Assembly: GCA_007118555.1 (NCBI GenBank)
Contig: SKRJ01000085.1
Span: 1-5,255, forward strand
Direction of reading: 5' to 3'
Source: Anaerolineae bacterium
GTDB taxonomy: Bacteria > Chloroflexota > Anaerolineae > UBA1429
Length of the DNA stretch: 5,255 nucleotides
Both the position numbers and the translations under genes were made by a program. Positions within the stretch are counted from its first letter, which is position 1. Every line of letters begins with the position of its first letter. Shown piece by piece: positions 1 to 5,255 of the stretch. The notes beneath the pieces are model-generated. The model was given only the letters and a program-made list of their open reading frames with translations, did not search any database and was not told the origin of the DNA.

Positions 1-41
1 GCATCGAGATCACCCGCATGCGGGAGGATTTCGACGAGTGA
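1..41 (+). CDS. folB: Probable dihydroneopterin aldolase FolB, C-terminal tail only
   Basis: Only the last 12 complete codons and the TGA stop (39-41) are inside the window, reading from position 3 as [12 protein letters not shown]. The short stretch IEITR resembles the 'GVEITR' type ending common at the C-terminus of dihydroneopterin aldolases. The next gene is folK, its usual partner, and starts inside this stop codon (GTGA overlap, 38-41). FolB would convert 7,8-dihydroneopterin to 6-hydroxymethyl-7,8-dihydropterin, the substrate of FolK. The identification rests mostly on context, because twelve residues are too few for a firm family call. FolP or another pterin gene that ends this way is the alternative. 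Confidence 0.5.
   Translation, partial: IEITRMREDFDE
22..28 (+). promoter_or_regulatory. Shine-Dalgarno site for folK (GTG start)
   Basis: GGGAGGA lies inside the last codons of the upstream gene and ends 9 bases before the GTG at 38. It supports GTG 38 as the true start. The resulting protein begins [11 protein letters not shown], with the glycine-serine-asparagine strand where HPPK proteins have it, and initiation is probably translationally coupled to the upstream stop. Confidence 0.6.
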
Positions 42-547
42 CGCGGGTTCTGATCCTGTTGGGGTCGAACATAGATCGAGAGCGTAGCATGTGTCAGGCG
101 GCGCGGCGTCTGGACGAGCTCGTCCAGGTGATCGCCTTTTCGCCCGTTTACGAGACCGAGCCGGTCGGCGATGAGGATCAGATGTGCTTTTTCAACGCCG
201 CGGCCCTGGTCGAGACGGCGCTTGAGCCCGACTGTCTCAAGCGCGATGTCCTCCATCGCATCGAGGACGAACTGGGGCGCGTGCGGGGCCCCAACAAGAA
301 TGCGCCGCGCACCATCGATCTGGACATTGTCCTGTATGGCGATCGGGTCTGTTCCGTCGAGGGCCGTTCCGTGCCGGACCCCGATCTTTTGCAGTACGCC
401 CACGTGGCGGGGCCTGCCGCCGATCTGGCGCCCGAGTGGGTGCATCCCGAAGCGGGCGAGACGCTAGAGACCATTGCCGCCGGGCTGCCTGTCGCAGGCC
501 TGACACGCAGGTTAGATATTGTGCTGAGCAAATGTAGCAAAAAGTAA
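38..547 (+). CDS. folK: 2-amino-4-hydroxy-6-hydroxymethyldihydropteridine pyrophosphokinase (HPPK)
   Basis: This cytoplasmic enzyme transfers pyrophosphate from ATP to 6-hydroxymethyl-7,8-dihydropterin, preparing it for dihydropteroate synthase. The 169 residues match the usual family length (about 160). Visible motifs are LLGSN at 7-11, [10 protein letters not shown] at 35-44, DQMCFFNAA at 47-55 with the pterin-side Asn53, and the HPPK signature [12 protein letters not shown] at 87-98. In the signature, Asp94 and Asp96 are the two magnesium ligands (E. coli Asp95/Asp97) and Arg91 matches E. coli Arg92. The later loop reads [14 protein letters not shown]. By ungapped comparison it has Asp at the E. 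coli His115 place and Tyr at the Arg121 place, so the ATP-side loop is of a non-enteric type. The start overlaps the upstream stop by 4 bases and folE follows 8 bases after the stop, indicating one operon. The family call is secure. Confidence 0.96.
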   Translation: MTRVLILLGSNIDRERSMCQAARRLDELVQVIAFSPVYETEPVGDEDQMCFFNAAALVETALEPDCLKRDVLHRIEDELGRVRGPNKNAPRTIDLDIVLYGDRVCSVEGRSVPDPDLLQYAHVAGPAADLAPEWVHPEAGETLETIAAGLPVAGLTRRLDIVLSKCSKK

Positions 548-551
548 GGAG
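546..551 (+). promoter_or_regulatory. Shine-Dalgarno site for folE overlapping the folK stop
   Basis: AAGGAG begins within the TAA stop of folK (545-547) and ends 4 bases before the folE ATG at 556. The spacing is slightly short, but the site is consensus-like. The overlap of stop codon and ribosome site points to translational coupling of folK and folE. Confidence 0.7.
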
Positions 552-555
552 AAGT

Positions 556-1200
556 ATGCCACCACTAAAGTTGGACCCTTCGGACTATGATGCCTTTCGT
601 GTGGATCTTTTGGATGTACAGGAGCAAGAGTGCACCAACGATATCGCCTGCGCCATACGCGCGATCCTGGAGGCGATTGGTGAGGATCCCGAGCGACAGG
701 GGCTGGTGCGCACCCCGGATCGTGTGGCGCGTGCCTATGCCGAGCTGACCGCCGGGTATCACGTGGATCCCAAGCGCCTGATCAACGACGCTATCTTTGA
801 CGTAACCTATGACGAGATGGTCATCGTACAGGATATCGACTATCACAGCCTGTGCGAGCATCATCTGTTGCCCTTTTTCGGTCGCTGCCATGTGGGCTAC
901 ATTCCCAACGGCAAGGTCATCGGTCTGAGCAAGATTCCACGCATCGTCGAGATGTTTGCCCGACGCCTGCAGATCCAGGAGCAGATGACGATGCAGATCG
1001 CCCATTTCCTGAACGATACGCTGCATCCCCTGGGCGTCGCCGTGGTCTGCGAGGGCCAGCACATGTGCGCTACCATGCGTGGCGTCAAAAAGCCAAACGC
1101 GAGTATGGTGACGAGCGCCATGCTGGGAGTGTTCAAGGAGGATCAGCCCACGCGCGCCGAGTTCCTGTCGAATATCGGCCGGCACCATAACGAGCACTAG
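556..1200 (+). CDS. folE: GTP cyclohydrolase I (type IA, zinc-dependent)
   Basis: It converts GTP to 7,8-dihydroneopterin triphosphate plus formate, the first step of pterin/folate synthesis, as a cytoplasmic homo-oligomer. The 214 residues are a normal length. The core is nearly textbook. [18 protein letters not shown] (98-115) supplies zinc ligands Cys100 and His103, and [12 protein letters not shown] (168-179) supplies the third, Cys171. The spacing is identical to E. coli Cys110/His113/Cys181. [20 protein letters not shown] (123-142) holds the substrate residues Lys126, Arg129, Gln141 and Glu142 (E. coli numbering minus 10), and His169 matches catalytic His179. The protein ends with the usual R-x-EFLSNI segment. 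Retention of Cys and His ligands marks the zinc type IA enzyme rather than the unrelated FolE2. It is co-transcribed with folK, with an 8-base gap, and appears to be the last gene of the operon. Confidence 0.97.
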   Translation: MPPLKLDPSDYDAFRVDLLDVQEQECTNDIACAIRAILEAIGEDPERQGLVRTPDRVARAYAELTAGYHVDPKRLINDAIFDVTYDEMVIVQDIDYHSLCEHHLLPFFGRCHVGYIPNGKVIGLSKIPRIVEMFARRLQIQEQMTMQIAHFLNDTLHPLGVAVVCEGQHMCATMRGVKKPNASMVTSAMLGVFKEDQPTRAEFLSNIGRHHNEH

Positions 1201-1213
1201 TCATCGAGAGCTT

Positions 1214-1262
1214 CGGGCTGGCCCGCCGGGCAGGGGGCGACAGGGCCTGTTCGGCCGGCCCG
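1214..1262 (+). terminator. GC-rich stem-loop after folE, possible operon end
   Basis: The arm at 1214-1223 (CGGGCTGGCC-like, one G-U pair) can pair with 1253-1262 (GGCCGGCCCG-like) to give a 10-bp stem enclosing a GC-rich loop that has smaller pairings of its own. It begins 13 bases after the folE stop, a typical terminator position. No T-tract follows; the next bases run straight into the -10 box of the next gene. It is therefore not a canonical intrinsic terminator, and in DNA this rich in G and C such a stem can occur by chance. Confidence 0.3.
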
Positions 1263-1270
1263 GGCGCATG

Positions 1271-1276
1271 TATAAT
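1271..1276 (+). promoter_or_regulatory. Promoter -10 box (TATAAT) for the nucleotidyltransferase fusion gene
   Basis: A perfect TATAAT stands out in an otherwise GC-rich spacer, 52 bases before the ATG at 1328, with GATAAT at 1280-1285 as a possible second box. No convincing -35 box is found at 16-18 bases upstream; that region reads around CTGTTCGG. A transcript starting near 1283 would have a leader of about 45 bases. The box suggests the fusion gene is transcribed separately from the folate operon. Confidence 0.55.
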
Positions 1277-1315
1277 GCCGATAATACAGAGAGCAGCATC
1301 ACAAGTTTGGCCAGA

Positions 1316-1323
1316 GGGAGGTG
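1316..1323 (+). promoter_or_regulatory. Strong Shine-Dalgarno that fixes the start at 1328
   Basis: GGGAGGTG contains the core GGAGGT, ending 5 bases before ATG 1328. An in-frame ATG 20 codons upstream, at 1268, has no such site and its codons overlap the TATAAT box. The start at 1328 also places [18 protein letters not shown] at the very N-terminus, as is normal for nucleotidyltransferases. Confidence 0.85.
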
Positions 1324-1327
1324 TCCT

Positions 1328-3823
1328 ATGAAGGCTGTCGTAATGGCTGGAGGGGCCGGTTCGCGGCTCAGACCGCTGACGGTGAATCGTCCCAAGCCTC
1401 TGGTGCCCATCGTCAACCAGCCCGTCATCGCCCACATTCTGGACCTGCTCAAGCGCCACGGCATCACCGAGGTCGTCATCACACTCCAGTTCATGGCCGA
1501 GGCGATCCAGGACTATTTTGGCGACGGATCGCAGTTGGGCATGCAGATCGAGTACTCGATCGAGGAGGTTCCCCTGGGCACCGCTGGTAGCGTCAAGCAG
1601 GCCCAGGACATGCTGGACGACACCTTTATCGTCATCAGTGGCGATGCGCTGACGGATATCGATCTTTCGGCGGTGATCGACTTTCACAAGCAGCGAGGCA
1701 GCAAGGCGACCCTCACCCTTTATAGGGTGCCCAACCCCCTGGAGTATGGCGTCGTTATTATCGATGAGCAAGGGCGCATCCAGCAGTTCCTCGAAAAACC
1801 CAGTTGGGGCGAGGTGATCTCGGACACGGTCAACACCGGGATCTATGTGATCGAGCCAGAGGTGCTCGACTATTTCGAGCCGCAGACCAAGTTCGATTTC
1901 AGCCAGGATCTGTTCCCGATGCTGCTGGAAAAGCAGGATCCCATGTACGGCTATGTGGCCGAGGGCTACTGGTGTGACGTGGGTAATCTTTCCGAGTATA
2001 TGCGGGCCAATGGGGATCTGCTGGCGGGCAAGGTGAAGCTCGAGTCGTTGGGAAACCAGATCGGCGAGGGCATCTGGGTGGGCGAGGACGTCGAGATCGC
2101 GCCCGATGCCCAGCTCTTTGCGCCCGTCTACCTGGGGGATGGCGTCAAGATCAAGCAGGGCGTGATCGTTCACGGCCCGGCGGTGGTGCGCGACTATTCG
2201 GTGCTGGATCGCTATGTCAACGTGGACCGCAGCGTGGTGTGGCGCAACTGCTATGTGGGGGAGGGCGCCGAGCTGCGGGGCGCCGTGATCAGCCGGCAGT
2301 GCAATGTCAAGCGCAAGGGGGTCCTCTTTGAGGGGGTGGTCATTGGCGATTCGACGGTGATCGGCGAGGGCGCCATCATCCACCCCAACGTCAAGATCTG
2401 GCCCAACAAGGAGGTCGAGGCGGGGGCCAACGTCACCTCGAGCATCATCTGGGGTGCGCAGGGGCGCCACGTGCTCTTTGGGCGCTTTGGCGTCACCGGC
2501 CTTGTGAATATCGATCTCACGCCCGAGTTTGCCGCGCGGCTGGGGGCCACCTTTGGCGCCAGCCTGCCCAAGGGCGCCGTGGTGACGATCAACCGCGATC
2601 CACATCGCAGCCCAAGGATGCTCAAGCGGGGGATCATCTCGGGTTTGCCGTCGGCGGGCGTCAACGTCTTGGACCTGCGTTCACGGCCCATCCCGGTGGC
2701 TCGCTTTTTCACGCGATTCGCCGAGATTGCGGGTGGTGTGCACGTGCGACTCTCTCCCTTTGACAATCGGGTGGTTGACATCAAGTTCTTTGACCGCAAC
2801 GGTCAGGACCTGACCAAAGCGCAGGAACGCAGCATCGAGCAGGTGTTCTTCCGCGAGGACTTTCGTCGGGTCTATCTGGACGAGATCGGGACGATCGATT
2901 ATGCCGATCACGTGGTGGAGCGTTACTCGGAGGCGTTCCTCGCCGCCCTGAATGTGGACGCCATTCGCGACGCCAACCATTACCTCATCGTCGACTATGC
3001 CAATGCGCCCACGGCGATGGTGCTCGCGCCGTTGCTTGCCTCGCTCAACTGCCGCGTGGTCGCTCTGAACGGCGACCTGGACGAGACGCGGATGTCCATT
3101 CTTCCGGAAGAGTTTGACGAGTCGCTGGATCAGTTGGGCAAGATCTGCAATACCCTCAACACGATCCTGGGCGTGCGTCTTGACGTGGGAGGCGAGCGCA
3201 TCTTTGTTGCGAATTGCGATGGCAGCCGTGTCGATGAGGTCAAGCTGGCCGCCATGCTTACCGAGATGGCGATGAAGGCCCACGGGGGCGGTGTCGTCGC
3301 GGTGCCGGTTTCGATGCCCTCGGTCTTTGAGCGCATCGCGGCCAAGTACGGCGGGCGCATCGTGCGCACCAAGGTGAACCTGCCCTCACTGATGCAGGTC
3401 GCCAATGCTCCCGACGTCATCATGGCGACCGATGGCCACGGTTCGTTCATCTGGCCCAAGTTCCAGCCGGTTGTGGACGGCATGATGACCGTCGCCAAGA
3501 TGCTCGAGTTTCTCACGCTGCAGGATGTCTCGTTGTCGCAGGCGCTGGCGTCGGTCCCGACCTACCATCGCGCCCAGAGCCAGGTCGGGTGCCCCTGGGA
3601 GGGCAAGGGCAAGGTGATGCGGCTGCTGAACCAGCAATACAAGGATCGTCTCGACGACCAGATCGATGGCGTCAAGATCAATCTGGGCGAGGGCGAATGG
3701 GTGCTGGTGCTGCCCGATGCGGACCATCCGCTGTTCCACATCTTTGCCGAGGCCCACAGTGAGGATCAGGCCGAGGGCCTGGTGGATCGCTATCGCCGCA
3801 TCGTGGAGAGCTTCCAGGACTAG
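1328..3823 (+). CDS. Sugar-1-phosphate nucleotidyltransferase fused to a degenerate phosphomannomutase/phosphoglucomutase domain
   Basis: 831 residues, cytoplasmic, no signal peptide. Residues 1-235 are a nucleotidyltransferase: [11 protein letters not shown] (8-18), PKP with catalytic-type Lys23, PLGTAGS (82-88), SGDALTD with metal Asp106 (104-110), EKP (156-158), NTGIYVIEP (169-177) and GYWCDVGN with Asp217 (213-220). It should join a sugar 1-phosphate to NTP, giving an NDP-sugar for surface glycans. Annotators usually call such fusions mannose-1-phosphate guanylyltransferase, but the base and sugar cannot be read from sequence alone. Residues about 245-375 are imperfect hexapeptide repeats of a left-handed beta-helix. 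Residues about 384-831 follow the four-domain alpha-D-phosphohexomutase layout, but its loops are altered. The phosphoserine loop TASHNP is RLSPFD (474-479), the metal loop DGDADR is DVGGER (619-624), GGExSGH is ATDGHGS (700-706), and RPSGTEP is LPDADHP (795-801). Mutase activity is therefore unlikely. The frame is intact throughout, so this is not a decaying gene. Confidence 0.9.
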   Translation: MKAVVMAGGAGSRLRPLTVNRPKPLVPIVNQPVIAHILDLLKRHGITEVVITLQFMAEAIQDYFGDGSQLGMQIEYSIEEVPLGTAGSVKQAQDMLDDTFIVISGDALTDIDLSAVIDFHKQRGSKATLTLYRVPNPLEYGVVIIDEQGRIQQFLEKPSWGEVISDTVNTGIYVIEPEVLDYFEPQTKFDFSQDLFPMLLEKQDPMYGYVAEGYWCDVGNLSEYMRANGDLLAGKVKLESLGNQIGEGIWVGEDVEIAPDAQLFAPVYLGDGVKIKQGVIVHGPAVVRDYSVLDRYVNVDRSVVWRNCYVGEGAELRGAVISRQCNVKRKGVLFEGVVIGDSTVIGEGAIIHPNVKIWPNKEVEAGANVTSSIIWGAQGRHVLFGRFGVTGLVNIDLTPEFAARLGATFGASLPKGAVVTINRDPHRSPRMLKRGIISGLPSAGVNVLDLRSRPIPVARFFTRFAEIAGGVHVRLSPFDNRVVDIKFFDRNGQDLTKAQERSIEQVFFREDFRRVYLDEIGTIDYADHVVERYSEAFLAALNVDAIRDANHYLIVDYANAPTAMVLAPLLASLNCRVVALNGDLDETRMSILPEEFDESLDQLGKICNTLNTILGVRLDVGGERIFVANCDGSRVDEVKLAAMLTEMAMKAHGGGVVAVPVSMPSVFERIAAKYGGRIVRTKVNLPSLMQVANAPDVIMATDGHGSFIWPKFQPVVDGMMTVAKMLEFLTLQDVSLSQALASVPTYHRAQSQVGCPWEGKGKVMRLLNQQYKDRLDDQIDGVKINLGEGEWVLVLPDADHPLFHIFAEAHSEDQAEGLVDRYRRIVESFQD

Positions 3824-3845
3824 TCGCGGCGAGCACGACTCTTGA

Positions 3846-3875
3846 CGGCGGCGCGGTCCTTGGATCGCGCCGCTG
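3846..3875. terminator. Long GC-rich hairpin between convergent genes
   Basis: GCGGCGCGGTC at 3848-3858 pairs with GATCGCGCCGC at 3863-3873, giving an 11-bp stem with a single G-U pair and a 4-base loop (CTTG). The stem can extend by G47-T74 (wobble) and C46-G75 to 13 bp. It starts 22 bases after the TAG of the plus-strand gene (3821-3823). It also lies downstream of the minus-strand gene's stop (3911-3913), so it could serve both as a bidirectional terminator. Neither strand has a proper T-run after the stem, so termination would have to be of the non-canonical or Rho-assisted kind. Confidence 0.5.
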
Positions 3876-3877
3876 CG

Positions 3878-3907
3878 GCGTTTGACGCCGTTGCGTTTGA
3901 CGCCGTT
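3878..3907. repeat. Perfect 15-bp tandem direct repeat, two copies
   Basis: GCGTTTGACGCCGTT occurs at 3878-3892 and again, without change, at 3893-3907. The first bases of a third unit (GCGT) follow at 3908-3911. It lies in the noncoding spacer between convergent genes. The TTGACG core also appears at 3842-3847 and 3919-3924, giving four same-strand copies within about 85 bases. A recent slipped-strand duplication is the simplest explanation. A protein-binding array is possible but unsupported. Confidence 0.8.
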
Positions 3908-3914
3908 GCGTCAA
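3897..3914. repeat. Small perfect inverted repeat at the end of the minus-strand gene
   Basis: TTGACGC (3897-3903) and GCGTCAA (3908-3914) form a 7-bp perfect stem around a 4-base loop (CGTT). It covers the stop codon of the minus-strand amidohydrolase (3911-3913) and reuses half of the tandem repeat. On the plus strand it is followed by TCCCTTT, a weak pyrimidine tract, so it might add to termination of plus-strand transcripts. There is no U-tract on the minus strand. Confidence 0.45.
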
Positions 3915-5255
3915 TCCCTTTGACGGCAGAGGCCGTCACGATCATATACCACCTCGCCGTCGAGGATCGTCAGGTCGGCCCGGGTGTCGAGCAGGGCCTC
4001 GGGGGGCGCGGCGCTGATATCGCGCGAGAGCACGGTGACATCGCCGCGCTTGCCGACCGTCAGGCTGCCGCGCTCGTTCTCGCCATAGGCGGCATAGGCG
4101 GCTCCCTGCGTGTAGGCGTACAGCGCCTCGTCCAGGCCGAGCCGCTGCTCGGGGTACCAGCCGTCGGGCGGGTTGCCGTCGGCGTCGCGCCGGCTGATGG
4201 CGGCGTACAGGCCCGGCATCGGGTCCAGCCCCTCGACCGGCGCGTCGGTGCCCAACGCCAGATGCGCGCCGCTGGCGAGCAGATCGCGCCAGGCGTAGGC
4301 ATAGCGGCAGCGCGCGCCCCACTGCCGCTCGGCCATGACCCGATCATGGACGGCGTGAATCGGCTGCATCGAGGCGATCACCCGCAGGGCCGCCAGGCGC
4401 GGCAAATCCTCGGCAGACAAGAGCTGCACATGCTCGATACGTTGACGCAACTTGCGTTGACACAGGCTATGCAACTCCGACTCCGCCTGTGCGAGTTCCT
4501 CTGCCAACCGCTCGTAGATATCCAGCACGCGCCGGTTCGCGGCGTCGCCGATGGCGTGGATGGCCGACGCCAGGCCGTGGTGGCCCGCCAGCCGCACCGC
4601 CTCTAGCAGCGTCTGGGTGTCCGTGGCGGCCACGCCATGGTTGTCGGGCTGCCCCTCGTAGGGGGCCAGCATCTCGGCCGTGCCCGAGCCCAGGGCACCG
4701 TCGGCAAACATCTTGACGTGGCCGATGCGCAGACGCGTGCTCCCATAGCCGGTTCGCAGGCCCAGAGCCACGGCCTCGTCGAGGCATCGCAGGGGGAGCA
4801 TGTGCCAGACCCGCACGGTCAGCTCGCCGGCCTGCTCCAGCTCGGCCAGCGCCCGGAACGATTCGGGGCCCTCGCAACTGTGCACAGCCGTGATGCCGTA
4901 GCGGGCGCAATCGGCCAGGGCCGCCCGCGCGGCCTGCCGCCAGCCCTGGCGATCGGGCGGGGGAATGACGGCATCGATGCGGGCCCGCGCATTCTCGGAC
5001 AGGATGCCGGTGGGCTGGCCGGACGCATCGCGTCGGATCTGGCCGCCCGGCGGATCGGCGCTGCTGCCATCGACCCCGGCCTCTTGCAGCGCCAGGCTGT
5101 TGACCCACAGAGAGTGGTGGTCCTTGGAATCGAGGGCCACCGGTCGGTCACTCACGACACGATCCAGGTCGTGGCGGGTGGGCGGCACGGGGTGTGGCCA
5201 GAGGTTGTGGTCCCAACCGGCGCCACGTAGCCAGCCCGAGCCGGCTTCCGATCCA
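3911..5255 (-). CDS. YtcJ-like amidohydrolase (Amidohydro_3 type), 5' end beyond the window
   Basis: The stop is TGA at 3911-3913, and the frame stays open to the right edge, giving 447 visible residues. A GTG at 5188 could be taken as the start. However, in-frame codons upstream of it encode GWLRGAGWDHNLW (about 5204-5242), matching the GxGWD segment that precedes the metal-dependent core in this family. The true start is therefore outside, and about 100 residues with the HxH metal motif are missing. Family landmarks in order are RPVALDSKDHHSLWVNSLAL (5146-5087), VKMFADGALGSGTAEMLAPY (4717-4658), the HAIGDA histidine (4558-4556), IEHVQ (4438-4424, His ligand), ASMQPIHAVHD (around 4350) and GTDAP with the metal Asp at 4246-4244. 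A C-terminal beta-sandwich tail follows (GSLTVGKRGDVTVL, DGEVVYD). Relatives hydrolyse C-N bonds in varied small amides; the substrate is unknown here. It is convergent with the nucleotidyltransferase gene and has no visible operon partner. Confidence 0.9.
   Translation of the reverse strand, partial: GSEAGSGWLRGAGWDHNLWPHPVPPTRHDLDRVVSDRPVALDSKDHHSLWVNSLALQEAGVDGSSADPPGGQIRRDASGQPTGILSENARARIDAVIPPPDRQGWRQAARAALADCARYGITAVHSCEGPESFRALAELEQAGELTVRVWHMLPLRCLDEAVALGLRTGYGSTRLRIGHVKMFADGALGSGTAEMLAPYEGQPDNHGVAATDTQTLLEAVRLAGHHGLASAIHAIGDAANRRVLDIYERLAEELAQAESELHSLCQRKLRQRIEHVQLLSAEDLPRLAALRVIASMQPIHAVHDRVMAERQWGARCRYAYAWRDLLASGAHLALGTDAPVEGLDPMPGLYAAISRRDADGNPPDGWYPEQRLGLDEALYAYTQGAAYAAYGENERGSLTVGKRGDVTVLSRDISAAPPEALLDTRADLTILDGEVVYDRDGLCRQRD

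Noticed and set aside
565..1197. Minus-strand open frame of 210 codons opposite folE.
   Set aside because: It is a shadow of folE, whose zinc ligands and substrate residues are all in place on the plus strand.
1201..1265. Possible riboswitch or structured leader in the GC-rich spacer after folE.
   Set aside because: It lies upstream of the likely transcription start of the next gene, matches no riboswitch core that I recognise, and simple GC-rich pairing explains the visible stem.
1133..2605. A 490-codon open frame on the minus strand opposite folE and the nucleotidyltransferase gene.
   Set aside because: It lies fully antisense to two proteins with clear family motifs. Its translation is low-complexity in style (rich in D, H, L, A, G) and shows no recognisable domain, and GC-rich codon bias on the plus strand keeps this frame open by chance.
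4440..4464. Repeated GTTGACGC/GCGTTGAC bases, similar to the TTGACG cores in the convergent spacer.
   Set aside because: They lie inside the amidohydrolase reading frame and encode an ordinary Gln/Arg/Lys-rich helix stretch (CQRKLRQR). Without a genome-wide count the similarity to the spacer repeats cannot be distinguished from chance.
3842..4606. Open plus-strand frame of 254 codons that is in phase with the fusion gene after its TAG stop, suggesting stop readthrough or a C-terminal extension.
   Set aside because: Beyond 3910 it is the exact antisense, in codon register, of the amidohydrolase, and it has no motif of its own. The fusion protein already ends normally after its last mutase subdomain.
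4637..5230. Plus-strand open frame of 197 codons opposite the amidohydrolase.
   Set aside because: It overlaps strongly conserved amidohydrolase motifs on the other strand, has no Shine-Dalgarno site that stands out and no domain I recognise.

Overview
The window is GC-rich bacterial DNA. I think it comes from a Chloroflexota-like organism. That guess rests on recalled family resemblance (the style of FolE, and the fused sugar nucleotidyltransferase / degenerate phosphohexomutase protein, which I associate with Chloroflexota, Cyanobacteria and Actinobacteria). No marker gene here proves the taxon. Coding is dense, and no tRNA, rRNA, CRISPR array or insertion sequence is visible.

Layout. Positions 1-1200 hold the 3' end of a plus-strand pterin/folate operon. 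It contains the last codons of a probable folB, then folK (GTG start, overlapping the folB stop by 4 bases), then folE, whose Shine-Dalgarno sequence overlaps the folK stop. These supply steps from GTP to 6-hydroxymethyl-dihydropterin diphosphate: FolE makes dihydroneopterin triphosphate, FolB (if correctly called) makes 6-hydroxymethyl-dihydropterin, and FolK pyrophosphorylates it. Positions 1201-1327 are a spacer with a GC-rich stem and a consensus -10 box (TATAAT).

Positions 1328-3823 encode one large 831-residue protein. It has an N-terminal sugar-1-phosphate nucleotidyltransferase, a central left-handed beta-helix of hexapeptide repeats, and a C-terminal phosphomannomutase/phosphoglucomutase fold. 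All four signature active-site loops of the mutase half are altered, so that half is probably not a mutase. This is the most interesting observation in the window.

Positions 3824-3910 separate this gene from a convergent neighbour. They carry a strong GC-rich hairpin, a perfect 15-bp tandem duplication and a second small perfect hairpin. From 3911 to the right edge, on the minus strand, runs a YtcJ-like amidohydrolase (Amidohydro_3 type). It is open to the window edge, so its N-terminus, including the expected HxH metal motif, lies outside.

The folate genes work together in one pathway. The nucleotidyltransferase gene has its own promoter and probably serves cell-surface glycan precursor synthesis. 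The amidohydrolase has no evident functional link to either. I see no wholly new multi-gene system. The notable points are the pseudo-mutase fusion, the repeat-rich convergent spacer and a non-standard ATP-side loop in FolK.
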